Origin: JANLWK01 sp031364505
GTDB lineage: Bacteria; Eisenbacteria; RBG-16-71-46
Length of the DNA stretch: 23,327 bases
Assembly: GCA_031364505.1 (NCBI GenBank)
Contig: JANLWK010000285.1
Span: 1 to 23,327, forward strand
Direction: 5' to 3'
The notes under the pieces were generated by a model. It did no database searches, was not told the DNA's origin, and was given only the letters and a program-made list of their open reading frames with translations. Position 1 is the first letter of the stretch. Each line of letters opens with the position of its first letter. Made by a program: the position numbers and the translations under genes. Of the stretch, positions 1 through 8,285 are shown one piece after another.

Positions 1-1758
1 GCAGTTGCCGCAGCGGTGGACAGGCAGCCCGCGACCGAGGAACCAGCCGAGAAGCAGACCGACTGCGGCGGCGACGGCCGCGGCGATGCTGAACCCGAGT
101 CCCGACGTCTCGAGCCGGCCCGCCGCGAACGGCGGCAACGAGCCGCCCGCGAGCGGCAGCGAGCCGTGCATGAGCGGCGATAGCGAGCCGCCCACGACGG
201 GCAGCCGCGGCTCGGCGAGCGAGCCCCAGGCGCGGCGCGGCGCCAGCCATTCCGCGACGGGGTCGAGCGCGCCGCCGCTGGCGGGCTGGTTCTTGAACTC
301 GCGCACGCGATCGAAATCGAGCGCCGAGGCTCGCGACAGGGCCCGGTTGGCGCCGTCGAAGTCATAGCCGCGCGTATAGGCCTGCGACAGGTTGAACCAC
401 GCGGTCGCGTTCCGGGGATTGCTCTCGACCGCCTGCTTGAACGTGGCGATGGCGTCGTCCCACCGGCCCTGCATCGCCAGCGTGGCGCCGAGGTCGTCGA
501 GCACGCGGTCGTCGCCGGGCCAGTGCACGAGCACGGCACGGTAGTCGGCCTCGGCGGCCGTCCAGTCACCGGCGTGGTGCGCGCGCCACCCTGCGCCGAA
601 GCGGACGAACGGATCGTCGGGAAGGCGGGCGGCGAGCGCGTCGAGCTCGGCCACCGCCGCGGGTGCGGCGGGATCGACCTCGAGCGGAAGCAGCGTCAAC
701 AGCGGAGACTCCGCGGTGCGCAACGGGCGCGCCAGGCGGTCGAGCGCGGGGACGGTGAGCGGAGCCGCGGCGACGGTCGCGAACAACAAGATTGCGATCG
801 CGCGCTCGCGGGCCTTGAGCGCGCGGAACAGCATGGCGAGATACACGATGACGGGCAGCGCCACGCCGAACCCCAGCGCGAACGGTGCCGCGAGCAGCCC
901 CCACGTCCAGATCCGGCTCGTCCACGGCGACACCCAGCGGCGCAACCGCTCCTCGATCGGGTGGCGCAGCATCGCCTGGTGCTGGATCAGCACGAGGATC
1001 GCGGTCGCGAGCAGCCCCAGCGCCCAGGCGAGCAGCACGAGGTAGACCGCGTTGGCGGCGAGGCTCCATTGGGTCGCGAAATCGCTCCGCACGACGTTGA
1101 TGAGCCCCGACGCCTGGGCGAGTGCCTGGGCGAAATCGTGGGTCGTCTCCCAGCGGATGACGGTCCAGCGCGCCGCGAGGAACGTCGGGTCGAGTTCCAC
1201 CGCGCCGTGCGCGAGCCGGAGCGCCTCGTCCGCGTCGCCGGACTGGTGAGCGGTCAGCGCACGGTGGTAGTAGACGCGCGCCTCGATCGGCAGGGCGGCG
1301 CGCCGCGAATCCCGCTTCCAGTCGAGCCAGCGCGACAGGTCGCCGAAGTCCGCGGGCGGTTCGGTCATCACCACGGCGGCGGGCTCGGTGACGGCGGGCG
1401 CGGCGGCCGGCGCCGCCGCAGGCCGCCGGGTCGCGTGCGCGTTGCTCGTGACCGCCGGAGCTTCCTTGGAGTCCCTGGACCCCGGGGCGGCCTCGGGTTC
1501 CCCGGTGGCCGCGGGAGGCGCGGCTTCGGAGACCGACGAAGCGCCGGATTCGGCCGCCGGGTTCGCCGTTCCCGTGGTGGCCGCGGGCGCGGCGGCCTGC
1601 GGCTCCTCCGCTCGAGCCTCGAAGGGCCCGATCGACGCGACGATTCCCACGGCGAGCAGCGCGGGGAATGCGATGCGCCACGGCCGGATGACGGCGCGGG
1701 AGAGCCGGCCCGCGACGCACGGCGGCGCCAGGTGCTCGATGGCCGCGGCGGCGTCCAT
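1..1758 (-). CDS. Membrane-anchored TPR-repeat protein, C-terminus cut by window edge
   Basis: The frame is open for all 586 codons from an ATG at 1758 down to base 1, so the C-terminus lies outside the window. A hydrophobic stretch at residues 28-45 followed by ARAEE looks like a signal peptide or anchor. Residues 51-135 are a low-complexity Ala/Pro/Glu linker. TPR-like helices follow (about 155-200). Three hydrophobic segments lie near 233-260, 285-312 and 318-340, and a second TPR block near 370-490 includes a clear WDDAIATFKQAVESNPRNAT repeat. After a Gly-Ser-Leu-rich linker there is another membrane segment (about 555-578), and the last visible residues, HRCGNC, could start a zinc ribbon. 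A weak AGAGGG lies 5 nt upstream of the start. TPRs suggest protein-protein scaffolding. The partner and function are unknown. The gene is divergent from asnS. Confidence 0.8.
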   Translation of the reverse strand, partial: MDAAAAIEHLAPPCVAGRLSRAVIRPWRIAFPALLAVGIVASIGPFEARAEEPQAAAPAATTGTANPAAESGASSVSEAAPPAATGEPEAAPGSRDSKEAPAVTSNAHATRRPAAAPAAAPAVTEPAAVVMTEPPADFGDLSRWLDWKRDSRRAALPIEARVYYHRALTAHQSGDADEALRLAHGAVELDPTFLAARWTVIRWETTHDFAQALAQASGLINVVRSDFATQWSLAANAVYLVLLAWALGLLATAILVLIQHQAMLRHPIEERLRRWVSPWTSRIWTWGLLAAPFALGFGVALPVIVYLAMLFRALKARERAIAILLFATVAAAPLTVPALDRLARPLRTAESPLLTLLPLEVDPAAPAAVAELDALAARLPDDPFVRFGAGWRAHHAGDWTAAEADYRAVLVHWPGDDRVLDDLGATLAMQGRWDDAIATFKQAVESNPRNATAWFNLSQAYTRGYDFDGANRALSRASALDFDRVREFKNQPASGGALDPVAEWLAPRRAWGSLAEPRLPVVGGSLSPLMHGSLPLAGGSLPPFAAGRLETSGLGFSIAAAVAAAVGLLLGWFLGRGLPVHRCGNC

Positions 1759-1835
1759 CGGAGCCCTCTGGGGAGCTCGCTTGGGAGCAATGGGGATCAG
1801 GCGAATCGTGTCGAGTCGATGCATCCGTGCGGTGC

Positions 1836-1864
1836 TTGACAGTCCCGGAGGCCGATCCTAAGTT
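1836..1864 (+). promoter_or_regulatory. Putative sigma-70-type promoter for asnS
   Basis: A perfect TTGACA at 1836-1841 is separated by 17 bp from TAAGTT at 1859-1864. Only the -35 is a full match; the -10 keeps the T-A...T positions. The expected transcript start near 1871 would give a leader of about 120 nt before asnS. Similar TTGACA/TAnnnT pairs occur before the PstS-like and YIP1 genes. Confidence 0.45.
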
Positions 1865-1992
1865 GCGACGCGTTGTCGCTCGCTGAGTTATCGGCCGCCG
1901 CGACCTTCCCCTGAAGCCATCCTCGCAGCCGTTTCCGGGCCCCTGGAGCGTGTTCCGGAAGCCCGGGCAGCCCCTCCGGAAAGGGTGATCCC

Positions 1993-3303
1993 GTGACTGT
2001 TTCGTCGACCGCCGCCTGGATCCGCATCGCCGACGCCCGTGATCACGTGGGCGGGAGTGTCGAAGTGCGCGGATGGATTTCCCACCGCCGCTCGAGCGGC
2101 AAGGTGCAGTTCCTCGTGCTCCGCGACGGGTCGGGCCTCATGCAGTGCGTCGCCGGGGTGAAGGACGTGTCCGCAGAGACGTGGGAGCGGCTTGGGGACC
2201 TGACCCAGGAGTCGGCCGTGATCGTGCGCGGCACCTTGCGCGCCGAGCCGCGCGCGCCGGGAGAGGTCGAGATGGGGCTCCAGGACGTCGAGGTCCTGTC
2301 GCTCGCCGAGGGTTACCCGATCACGCCGAAGGAACACGGCACCGATTTCCTCATGGACCATCGCCACCTGTGGCTGCGGGCGCCGCGGCAGCAGGCGATC
2401 ATGCGCATCCGCGCCGAGGTGATCGCGGCGTTCCGTGACTTCATGGACGGGGAAGGGTTCACGCTGGTCGACGCACCGATTTTCACGCCGGCGGCGTGCG
2501 AGGGCACGACGACACTGTTCGAGACCGCGTACTTCGACGACAAGGCGTACCTGTCGCAGAGCGGGCAGCTCTACATGGAAGCCGCGGCGATGGCGCTCGG
2601 GCGCGTCTACTGCTTCGGCCCGGCGTTCCGCGCCGAGAAGAGCAAGACGCGCCGGCACCTGATCGAGTTCTGGATGATGGAGCCCGAGTGGGCGTTCGCC
2701 ACGCTCGAGGACGTGGTGGCACTCGAAGAGCGGCTGCTGCTCGCGACGATCGGCCGCGTGCTCGCCGAGCGGCGCGAAGAGCTGAAAGTGGTCGAGCGTG
2801 ACGTGACGAAGCTCGAGCGCATCCAGGGCCCGTTCCCGCGCATCCACTACAACGACGCCGTGGCGAGGCTGCACGCGGCGGGTCAGCCGTTCGAGTGGGG
2901 CGGCGACTTCGGCGCGCCCGACGAGACGCTGCTGGCGAACCAGTTCGAGACGCCGGTGTTCGTGACGAACTACCCGGCCGCGGTGAAGGCGTTCTACATG
3001 GAGCCGGACCCGTCCGACCCGCGGCTCAGCCTGTCATGCGACTGCCTGGCGCCCGAGGGCTATGGCGAGATCATCGGGGGCGGCCAGCGCATGTCGTCGC
3101 TCGAACTGCTGACGCGGCGCATCGACGAGCACGGGCTGCCGCAGCCGGCGTTCGAGTGGTACAAGGACCTGCGCCGCTACGGCAGCGTGCCGCACGCCGG
3201 CTTCGGCATCGGCGTCGAGCGCACGCTCGCGTGGCTCGCCGGCATCGAGCACGTGCGCGAGACGATCGCCTTCCCGCGCATGCTCTACCGCCTGACGCCC
3301 TAG
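1993..3303 (+). CDS. asnS: Asparaginyl-tRNA synthetase
   Basis: Class IIb aminoacyl-tRNA synthetase that charges tRNA-Asn with asparagine, using ATP, in the cytoplasm. The 436-residue length is normal for the family. An N-terminal OB-fold anticodon-binding domain (about 20-105, VEVRGWISHRR...) is followed by the catalytic domain. Visible signatures are HRHLWLR at 124-130, motif 2 FRAEKSKTRRHLIEFW at 212-227, and motif 3 GFGIGVERTLAWLAG at 403-417. The motif 2 and HRHLWLR wording is that of AsnRS rather than AspRS. The start is a GTG at 1993 preceded by AAGGGTG about 5 nt upstream, within a roughly 120-nt leader behind the TTGACA promoter. Its stop overlaps that of the convergent gene by 4 bp. 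Nothing in the protein looks damaged. Confidence 0.97.
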   Translation: MTVSSTAAWIRIADARDHVGGSVEVRGWISHRRSSGKVQFLVLRDGSGLMQCVAGVKDVSAETWERLGDLTQESAVIVRGTLRAEPRAPGEVEMGLQDVEVLSLAEGYPITPKEHGTDFLMDHRHLWLRAPRQQAIMRIRAEVIAAFRDFMDGEGFTLVDAPIFTPAACEGTTTLFETAYFDDKAYLSQSGQLYMEAAAMALGRVYCFGPAFRAEKSKTRRHLIEFWMMEPEWAFATLEDVVALEERLLLATIGRVLAERREELKVVERDVTKLERIQGPFPRIHYNDAVARLHAAGQPFEWGGDFGAPDETLLANQFETPVFVTNYPAAVKAFYMEPDPSDPRLSLSCDCLAPEGYGEIIGGGQRMSSLELLTRRIDEHGLPQPAFEWYKDLRRYGSVPHAGFGIGVERTLAWLAGIEHVRETIAFPRMLYRLTP

Positions 3304-4898
3304 CGGCCGGGCGGGAGCGGCGGGGATGCCGCCGCGTCGGGCGCGCGCTGGAGCAGCAGCAGCGCGTCCTTCGTGTCGCGGTCGCGCGATTCGGCCGCGA
3401 CCGGGTAGTGGGCCACCAGCGAGTCGCGTTCCGCGCTGTTGCGAAACGGGCGCCCCACGCCGGCGAACGCCTCCGAGTTCTTGAGCACGCCGGAGCGGAT
3501 GACGATCCAGTCGGGCCGGTATTCCGCGACGACGTCGGTGTACCAGCCGGGTCCCTGCAGGCGCCGCTTGGCGATCGCCGGGGTGACGAGCCCGGTTTCG
3601 TCGAGGACGCGGAGCGGCGCGGTGTAGCCGATCATGCCGATCGGCTCGAGCAGCACGCTCTGGCCGGGCAGGGCGCGGTCGGCGAGGCGCGCGGCGATGG
3701 TGCCGAACGAGCGGCTCTCGTTGCTCGCCCGCCCGACGTAGAGCTGCCAGGCGAGCGTCCACACGCTCAGCACGAGTGCGGCGAGCGACACGGGAATCCA
3801 CGGGCCGCGCACGATGCGGGGCAGGCCGACGGCGCACGCGAGCGTGAGGCCGAGCAGCGGCAGTGAGAAGTACCACCAGAAGTAGGCCGCGCCGACGAAC
3901 GCGTAGCCAGCCCACACGAGGATCGCCGCCGCGGCGGCCCGCGCGACGCTCGAGCGGCGCTCGCGCCACAGCACGGCGAGCCCGCTCGCGAACGCGGCCG
4001 ACGCCACGATCGTGAGCGGGATCATGAGCGACGTGTCGCCGATGCTCGGCCAGCGTCCGAGGATCACCGGGGAGAGCCACTCCCACCAGTGACGGCCCGC
4101 CCACGGCCCCGGCGTGCCGTACACCTTGGCCTTGGCGAGCAGGCTGTTCGGGATCGGGCTGCCGAACTGGAGCGTGAGCGCGCCGGCCGCCGCGCCGACG
4201 ATCGCGAGCGCGATCAGGCGGTCGCGCCACGACGCGCCGAGCGACAGGACGACGGCCGCGACCGCGCCCTCGGGGCGCGTCAGCGCGAGGGCGGCGAGCG
4301 CCGGCCCGGCGGCCGGATGCTTCGCCTGCACGAGCGCCGCCGACAGCACGAGCAGCGCCATGCACAGGCTCATCTCCATGCCCGACACGCCGACCGCAGA
4401 GAAGTACGGCCACGCCGCGAAGAACAGCGTGAACGACCACGCGGCGCGGCGTCCGAACTCGCGTTCGAGCATGCCGCCCGCGACGAGCAGCGTGACGGCG
4501 TCGGCGATCACGCCCCACGCGCGCGCCCACACGACCGCGTCGCGCGTGACGAACACGCCGAGTGCGGTCCACACGGTCCACAACGGCGAGGTGAAGCCCA
4601 TGACGTGCTCGCCGGGGTTGTAGACGAGGCCCTGTCCGGTCGCGAGGCTGCGCGCGTAACGGAACGTGATGAACGCGTCCTCGGCCGGGACGCGCGTCGA
4701 GATCCAGAGCGCCACCCGCGCGGAGAGCAGCAGCAGCAGCGGCAGGAAGTACGGCCCGCGGAGGTCGAACAGCGAGGCCGCCGACGGCAGGATGCCGGAC
4801 GCCGCGGCGCGCGATCGCGCGGCCGGTTCCGGGGTCGGCGCGCGGCGGGCGGACGTGGAGGCGTGGGCTGCGTCGCGCGGGCGTGGGGAGGGCGTCAC
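3300..4898 (-). CDS. Polytopic membrane protein, GT-C glycosyltransferase-like (AftB/GT39-like)
   Basis: A protein of about 530 residues with roughly ten hydrophobic segments, beginning with FLPLLLLLSARVALWIS. The first outside loop carries AEDAFITFRYARSLATGQGL then VYNPGEHVMGFTSPLW. An acidic pair in the first loop, followed by this kind of RYARN/YNPGE wording, is characteristic of GT-C lipid-linked-sugar transferases resembling mycobacterial AftB and GT39 proteins. A soluble C-terminal part follows (from about LADRALPGQSVLLEP). The expected role is sugar transfer from a polyprenyl-phosphate donor on the outer face of the inner membrane; substrate unknown. The start is uncertain: I use the GTG at 4898, but the frame stays open to another GTG at 4955 with an Arg/Pro-rich extension, and neither has a good ribosome site. 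It converges on asnS, sharing the CTAG stop palindrome at 3300-3303. Confidence 0.8.
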   Translation of the reverse strand: MTPSPRPRDAAHASTSARRAPTPEPAARSRAAASGILPSAASLFDLRGPYFLPLLLLLSARVALWISTRVPAEDAFITFRYARSLATGQGLVYNPGEHVMGFTSPLWTVWTALGVFVTRDAVVWARAWGVIADAVTLLVAGGMLEREFGRRAAWSFTLFFAAWPYFSAVGVSGMEMSLCMALLVLSAALVQAKHPAAGPALAALALTRPEGAVAAVVLSLGASWRDRLIALAIVGAAAGALTLQFGSPIPNSLLAKAKVYGTPGPWAGRHWWEWLSPVILGRWPSIGDTSLMIPLTIVASAAFASGLAVLWRERRSSVARAAAAAILVWAGYAFVGAAYFWWYFSLPLLGLTLACAVGLPRIVRGPWIPVSLAALVLSVWTLAWQLYVGRASNESRSFGTIAARLADRALPGQSVLLEPIGMIGYTAPLRVLDETGLVTPAIAKRRLQGPGWYTDVVAEYRPDWIVIRSGVLKNSEAFAGVGRPFRNSAERDSLVAHYPVAAESRDRDTKDALLLLQRAPDAAASPPLPPGR

Positions 4899-5020
4899 GG
4901 GGGCGCAGTCTATGCGAAGGCGTGACCGTCCGCACGGGGGGCGCGGTGCCCGCACGGGCGGCGAGGGCCGACGGTGGGCGTGGGGGCCTGGGGGGGACGG
5001 GCGGAAACAGCGGGGAATTC

Positions 5021-5049
5021 TTGACAGGCTCGGGGCGTATACCTAGTGT
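5021..5049 (+). promoter_or_regulatory. Putative promoter of the PstS-like/TPR/STAS/Exb/TonB operon
   Basis: A perfect TTGACA at 5021-5026, a 17-bp spacer and TAGTGT at 5044-5049. The predicted start near 5056 leaves a leader of about 110 nt before the lipoprotein ATG at 5165. The region 4956-5164 holds no other gene that I can support. Confidence 0.45.
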
Positions 5050-5164
5050 CCCGCGCCGCATTGGACGCGAGCCTGACAAGGGAGCCGCATCCATGATTGA
5101 CAGCGTTCCAAGCCGGTTTCTACACTCGATGGACTTCGCGGTCCGGGCGCCGGGAAAGGCTGAC

Positions 5165-6091
5165 ATGCGATCCTGGTGGCTGCTGGCGCCGTGCGCGGTC
5201 CTGTTCCTGCCGGGCTGCTCCCCCTCTTCAAAAGACGCCGCCGAGGATTTCACCAGCGGTCACATCGTCGCCGTATGTTCGCCGGACGCGTGGCCCGGGA
5301 TCGAGAGCTGCCGCCGGGCATTCGAGGCGCTCTACCCGGAGGCGCACATCGATCTGCGCGAGGGGACCTCGCGCGAGGCCGTCGCGGCGCTGTTCGGGGC
5401 GCGCGCGGACCTGGCGGTGATCAGCCGCGAACTGGTGCCGGAGGAACGGCGCGCAGCGGTACAGGGGAGGCTCGAGGTCGATGGATACCGGTTCGCACGG
5501 GACGCCGCGGTGCTGGTCGTGAACCCGGCCAACCCGGTCACGAATCTAACGCGCGAGGACGCGCGGGCGATCTATGGCGGCACGCTGCGAAACTGGTCGG
5601 TGCTCGGCGGACGCAACGAGCCGATCGAGAGCCTCGTGCCTCCGGCGGGGTCGGACTTGATGGAGTTCTTCTCGGAAGAGGTGATGCAGGGTGAAGCGAT
5701 CGGGTCCGGGTCCCGGACCGTGTCGAACGACAGCGAAGCCGTGCGGGCGGTCATGAATCGCCCGGGCGGCATCGCCGTCGCGACACTCGGCGCCACCGCG
5801 CTCGGGGGCAAGGCGCTCCGCATGGCGCCGGTCCGAGGACTCGCGTACTACAGCCCGGACCTCGAAATGGTGCACGATGGGCGGTATCCGGTCACCCGGT
5901 TCTACAACCTCTACGCGCGTTCGCGGGGTCCGGCGCTCGCGAACGGGTTCATCACGTTTGTCACGAGCATGGACGGGCAGAAGCTGATCCGATCGAGCGG
6001 CCTCGTGCCGGCGTCGGTGCCCGTCCGGTTCGTTCGCAGCTCCCCGATGCTGGGCACTCACTCACAGGGAGATTCGACTTCGACCCCATGA
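5165..6091 (+). CDS. PstS-like periplasmic solute-binding lipoprotein
   Basis: A 308-residue protein with a lipoprotein signal peptide and a lipobox LPGC at 15-18, so Cys18 should be lipidated. The body follows the PBP-like/PstS fold: EGTSREAVAALFGARADLAVISREL (67-90, too many contacts to assign individually), the block NLTREDARAIYGGTLRNWSV at 127-146, and a PPAGSD turn at 159-164 where PstS has its GSGT anion loop. The start at 5165 is chosen because GGGAAAGG lies 5 nt upstream and the signal peptide begins there; in-frame ATGs at 5093 and 5129 would bury it. The stop overlaps the next gene as ATGA. No PstC, PstA or PstB gene accompanies it, so a role as sensor, scaffold or ligand carrier for the Exb/TonB motor is as plausible as phosphate uptake. 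Confidence 0.85.
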   Translation: MRSWWLLAPCAVLFLPGCSPSSKDAAEDFTSGHIVAVCSPDAWPGIESCRRAFEALYPEAHIDLREGTSREAVAALFGARADLAVISRELVPEERRAAVQGRLEVDGYRFARDAAVLVVNPANPVTNLTREDARAIYGGTLRNWSVLGGRNEPIESLVPPAGSDLMEFFSEEVMQGEAIGSGSRTVSNDSEAVRAVMNRPGGIAVATLGATALGGKALRMAPVRGLAYYSPDLEMVHDGRYPVTRFYNLYARSRGPALANGFITFVTSMDGQKLIRSSGLVPASVPVRFVRSSPMLGTHSQGDSTSTP

Positions 6092-7869
6092 ACACACCGA
6101 GCACTCGCACCCGACTTCGCGTCGCCGCCCTGCTGTTCGCGGTTTCGCTCGCCCCGTTCGCCGCCGATCCGCTGCGCGCCGACGACCTGCGCGACGCGCG
6201 CAACGCGCTCGCGGCCGGCAATTACGACCAGGCCGTGACGCTGTTCGAGAAGGCCGCTTCGCAGGGCTATGCGGCCGGCCGCGCCGGTGTGGGCGAGGTA
6301 TGGCTCCGTCGCCGGCAGTACGCGAAGGCCCTCGACGCGTTCGAGCAGGCGCAGAAGATGGACGCCGGGCTGGCCATGGGCTGGTACGGCCACGGCGAGG
6401 TGCTGCGCCGCCAGGGCAAGTGCGAGGAGGCGTTGCCCCTCCTGCAGAAGGCGACCGAGCTGGACCGTAAGTTCCCGGAGGCGCAGCTCGCGTGGGGCGA
6501 CTGTCTCGTCCAGACGAAGCACCACGAGCAGGCCGTCGCGGCGCTCACGCCCGGGCTCAAGTGGGGCAAGTGGCGGCCGCGGTTCCTCGTGGCGCTCGGC
6601 AACGCAGAGCTCGCGCGCGACTCGCTGCGCGACGCGGGCATCTACTTCACGCAGGCGCGCGAAGAGGCACCCGACGACGCGGTGTCGCATCGCGCTCTCG
6701 GCGACTTCTACGTCAAGCGCGGCACGTTCGAGCTGGCGGTGCCCGAGTACCAGGTCGCGGTGGCCAAGGACTCGAGCGACGTCGAGCTGCTGCACGGGCT
6801 CGGCCGCTCGATGTTCTACGCCCAGCGGTACAACGAGGCGCTGGATGTCTACCGGCAGGTGGTGGCGAAGGATCCGGAGTTCGCGCCGGGCCAGCTGTCG
6901 CTCGGAGACCTCCTGTACCGCTCCGGTGCCGCGGACCGCAAGCGTTTTGCGGAGGCGGTCGATCCGCTCCAGAAGTACGTGGAGCTGATGCCGGACGACC
7001 CGAAGGGCTGGAGCGTCCTCGGGCGCACGCTGGCCCAGGTCGGTCGCCGCGACGAGGCCTACGAGGACATGAACAAGGCCGAGAAGCTCGGCGACACGAG
7101 CAAGGACATGTACACGATGCGCGCCCGGCTGAACGTCGAGCGCAAGGCGTGGGACGAGGCGCTGGCCGACTACGCGAAGGGCCAGCCGGAGGATGAGGAC
7201 CGCCTGCGCATCGCCCAGGTGTACGTGTTCAAGAACGACCCGGTGCACGCGGAATCGCTCTACACGGCGATGATCACCGCGGATTCGACGACCAAGTCCG
7301 CCCAGTTCGCGATCAGCGAGATGGGCAAGCTCCGCTTCCGCGCCAAGGACTATCCGGCGGCTGTCCAGATGTTCCAGCGGCGAATCGCCCTTGACCCGGC
7401 GAACGACGAGGCTTACTACTATACGGGCCTGTCATATAAGGAGTTGAAGCAGTATCCCGAGGCGCTGGGAGCGCTCCGCACCGCGGCGCAGCTGGCGCCT
7501 GCAAAGGCGGACCGCCAGTTCTGGCTCGGCATCATGTACGCCCAGGTGGACTCCACCGAGGCGGCATCGGCGTCGCTGAACCGGGCGATCGAGCTGGACA
7601 GCGCGGGAACGAACAAGAACACCGCGATCGCGCTGCGCCAGTTGGGGTACTACGATCTGCTGAAGAAGTCGTATGGCGAAGCCGTCCGCAAGCTGTCCCG
7701 GAGCGTGACGATCACGCCCCAGGACGTCCAGAGTTGGGTGTGGCTCGGCCAGGCGCAGCAGAACTCCGGCGACAAGGCGAAGGCGTGCGATGCGTACCGG
7801 AAGGCACTCGAGATCGATCCCGCGCAGGCAGACGCGCTGCGCGGGAAGAAAACCCTAGGCTGCTCCTGA
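6088..7869 (+). CDS. Secreted/periplasmic tetratricopeptide-repeat protein
   Basis: 593 residues. An N-terminal hydrophobic stretch (about 9-31, ending APFAADPLRA) reads as a signal peptide, and almost all the rest is TPR helices. Repeats are visible from DARNALAAGNYDQAVTLFEK near residue 34 to DKAKACDAYRKALEIDPAQA close to the end, about fourteen units. There is no enzyme domain, so the likely job is a periplasmic scaffold. The ATG overlaps the stop of the PstS-like gene (ATGA), implying translational coupling, and the STAS gene follows after 22 nt. From memory, PstS-like plus TPR genes accompany exbD/tonB in many Bacteroidetes, which would support a shared machine; not checked here. Confidence 0.9.
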   Translation: MNTPSTRTRLRVAALLFAVSLAPFAADPLRADDLRDARNALAAGNYDQAVTLFEKAASQGYAAGRAGVGEVWLRRRQYAKALDAFEQAQKMDAGLAMGWYGHGEVLRRQGKCEEALPLLQKATELDRKFPEAQLAWGDCLVQTKHHEQAVAALTPGLKWGKWRPRFLVALGNAELARDSLRDAGIYFTQAREEAPDDAVSHRALGDFYVKRGTFELAVPEYQVAVAKDSSDVELLHGLGRSMFYAQRYNEALDVYRQVVAKDPEFAPGQLSLGDLLYRSGAADRKRFAEAVDPLQKYVELMPDDPKGWSVLGRTLAQVGRRDEAYEDMNKAEKLGDTSKDMYTMRARLNVERKAWDEALADYAKGQPEDEDRLRIAQVYVFKNDPVHAESLYTAMITADSTTKSAQFAISEMGKLRFRAKDYPAAVQMFQRRIALDPANDEAYYYTGLSYKELKQYPEALGALRTAAQLAPAKADRQFWLGIMYAQVDSTEAASASLNRAIELDSAGTNKNTAIALRQLGYYDLLKKSYGEAVRKLSRSVTITPQDVQSWVWLGQAQQNSGDKAKACDAYRKALEIDPAQADALRGKKTLGCS

Positions 7870-7891
7870 ACCTCGGAGCAGGGAGGACTGG

Positions 7892-8239
7892 ATGAAGCAG
7901 CGCCAGGTCGGACCGATCACCATCCTCGCCCCCAAGGGGTACCTGACGGGCGGGGACGAAACCGAGGAGCTGGAACAGACCATCAAGAACCTGGCCGAAG
8001 GCGGCAACAAGGCTCTGGTCGTGAATCTGGCCGAGACCCAGCACCTGAATTCAACGGCTCTGGGCGTCCTGATCTCGGCGCACTCCAACTACGTCCGGCG
8101 GGGCGGGCAGATGAAGCTGTGCTCGGTGGACAAGAAGATCGAGAACATTTTCGTCATCACGAAGCTGTCGCTCGTGTTCGACGTGTACCCGAACGAGGAG
8201 CAGGCGGTCGCCAGCTTCGCGGAGTCGAAGCCCGTTTAG
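7892..8239 (+). CDS. STAS-domain protein (anti-anti-sigma factor-like)
   Basis: 115 residues forming a single STAS domain of the SpoIIAA/RsbV type, with the usual order: strands around ITILAPKGYLTGG, a helix, strand ALVVNLAE, then the switch loop NSTALGVL at 53-60. In SpoIIAA the loop is DSSGLG with a phosphorylated second serine. Here the Asp is Asn53, the first Ser is Ser54 and the phosphosite position is Thr55, so control by phosphorylation is possible but altered. The start ATG has GGGAGG 5 nt upstream. No anti-sigma kinase or phosphatase is in the window. Lying inside an Exb/TonB operon, it may tie motor activity to a partner-switch rather than to a sigma factor; that is inference. Confidence 0.88.
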   Translation: MKQRQVGPITILAPKGYLTGGDETEELEQTIKNLAEGGNKALVVNLAETQHLNSTALGVLISAHSNYVRRGGQMKLCSVDKKIENIFVITKLSLVFDVYPNEEQAVASFAESKPV

Positions 8240-8285
8240 AGCACATGCCCCGCCCTCGCGCGGGTCCAAGGAGGAGCATTCGAAG

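Noticed and set aside
523..1839. 438-codon plus-strand frame antisense to the left-edge TPR gene
   Set aside because: Composition is Arg/Gly/Glu-rich without a fold, whereas the opposite strand gives coherent TPR and membrane segments.
4883..5164. Longer N-terminus for the PstS-like lipoprotein
   Set aside because: It would place the promoter inside the gene and bury the lipoprotein signal peptide; the ATG at 5165 has the ribosome site.
3034..5253. 739-codon open frame on the minus strand
   Set aside because: It overlaps asnS and the membrane-protein gene in another frame, has Arg/Ala/Pro-rich composition with no domain, and is explained by the GC-rich third-position bias.
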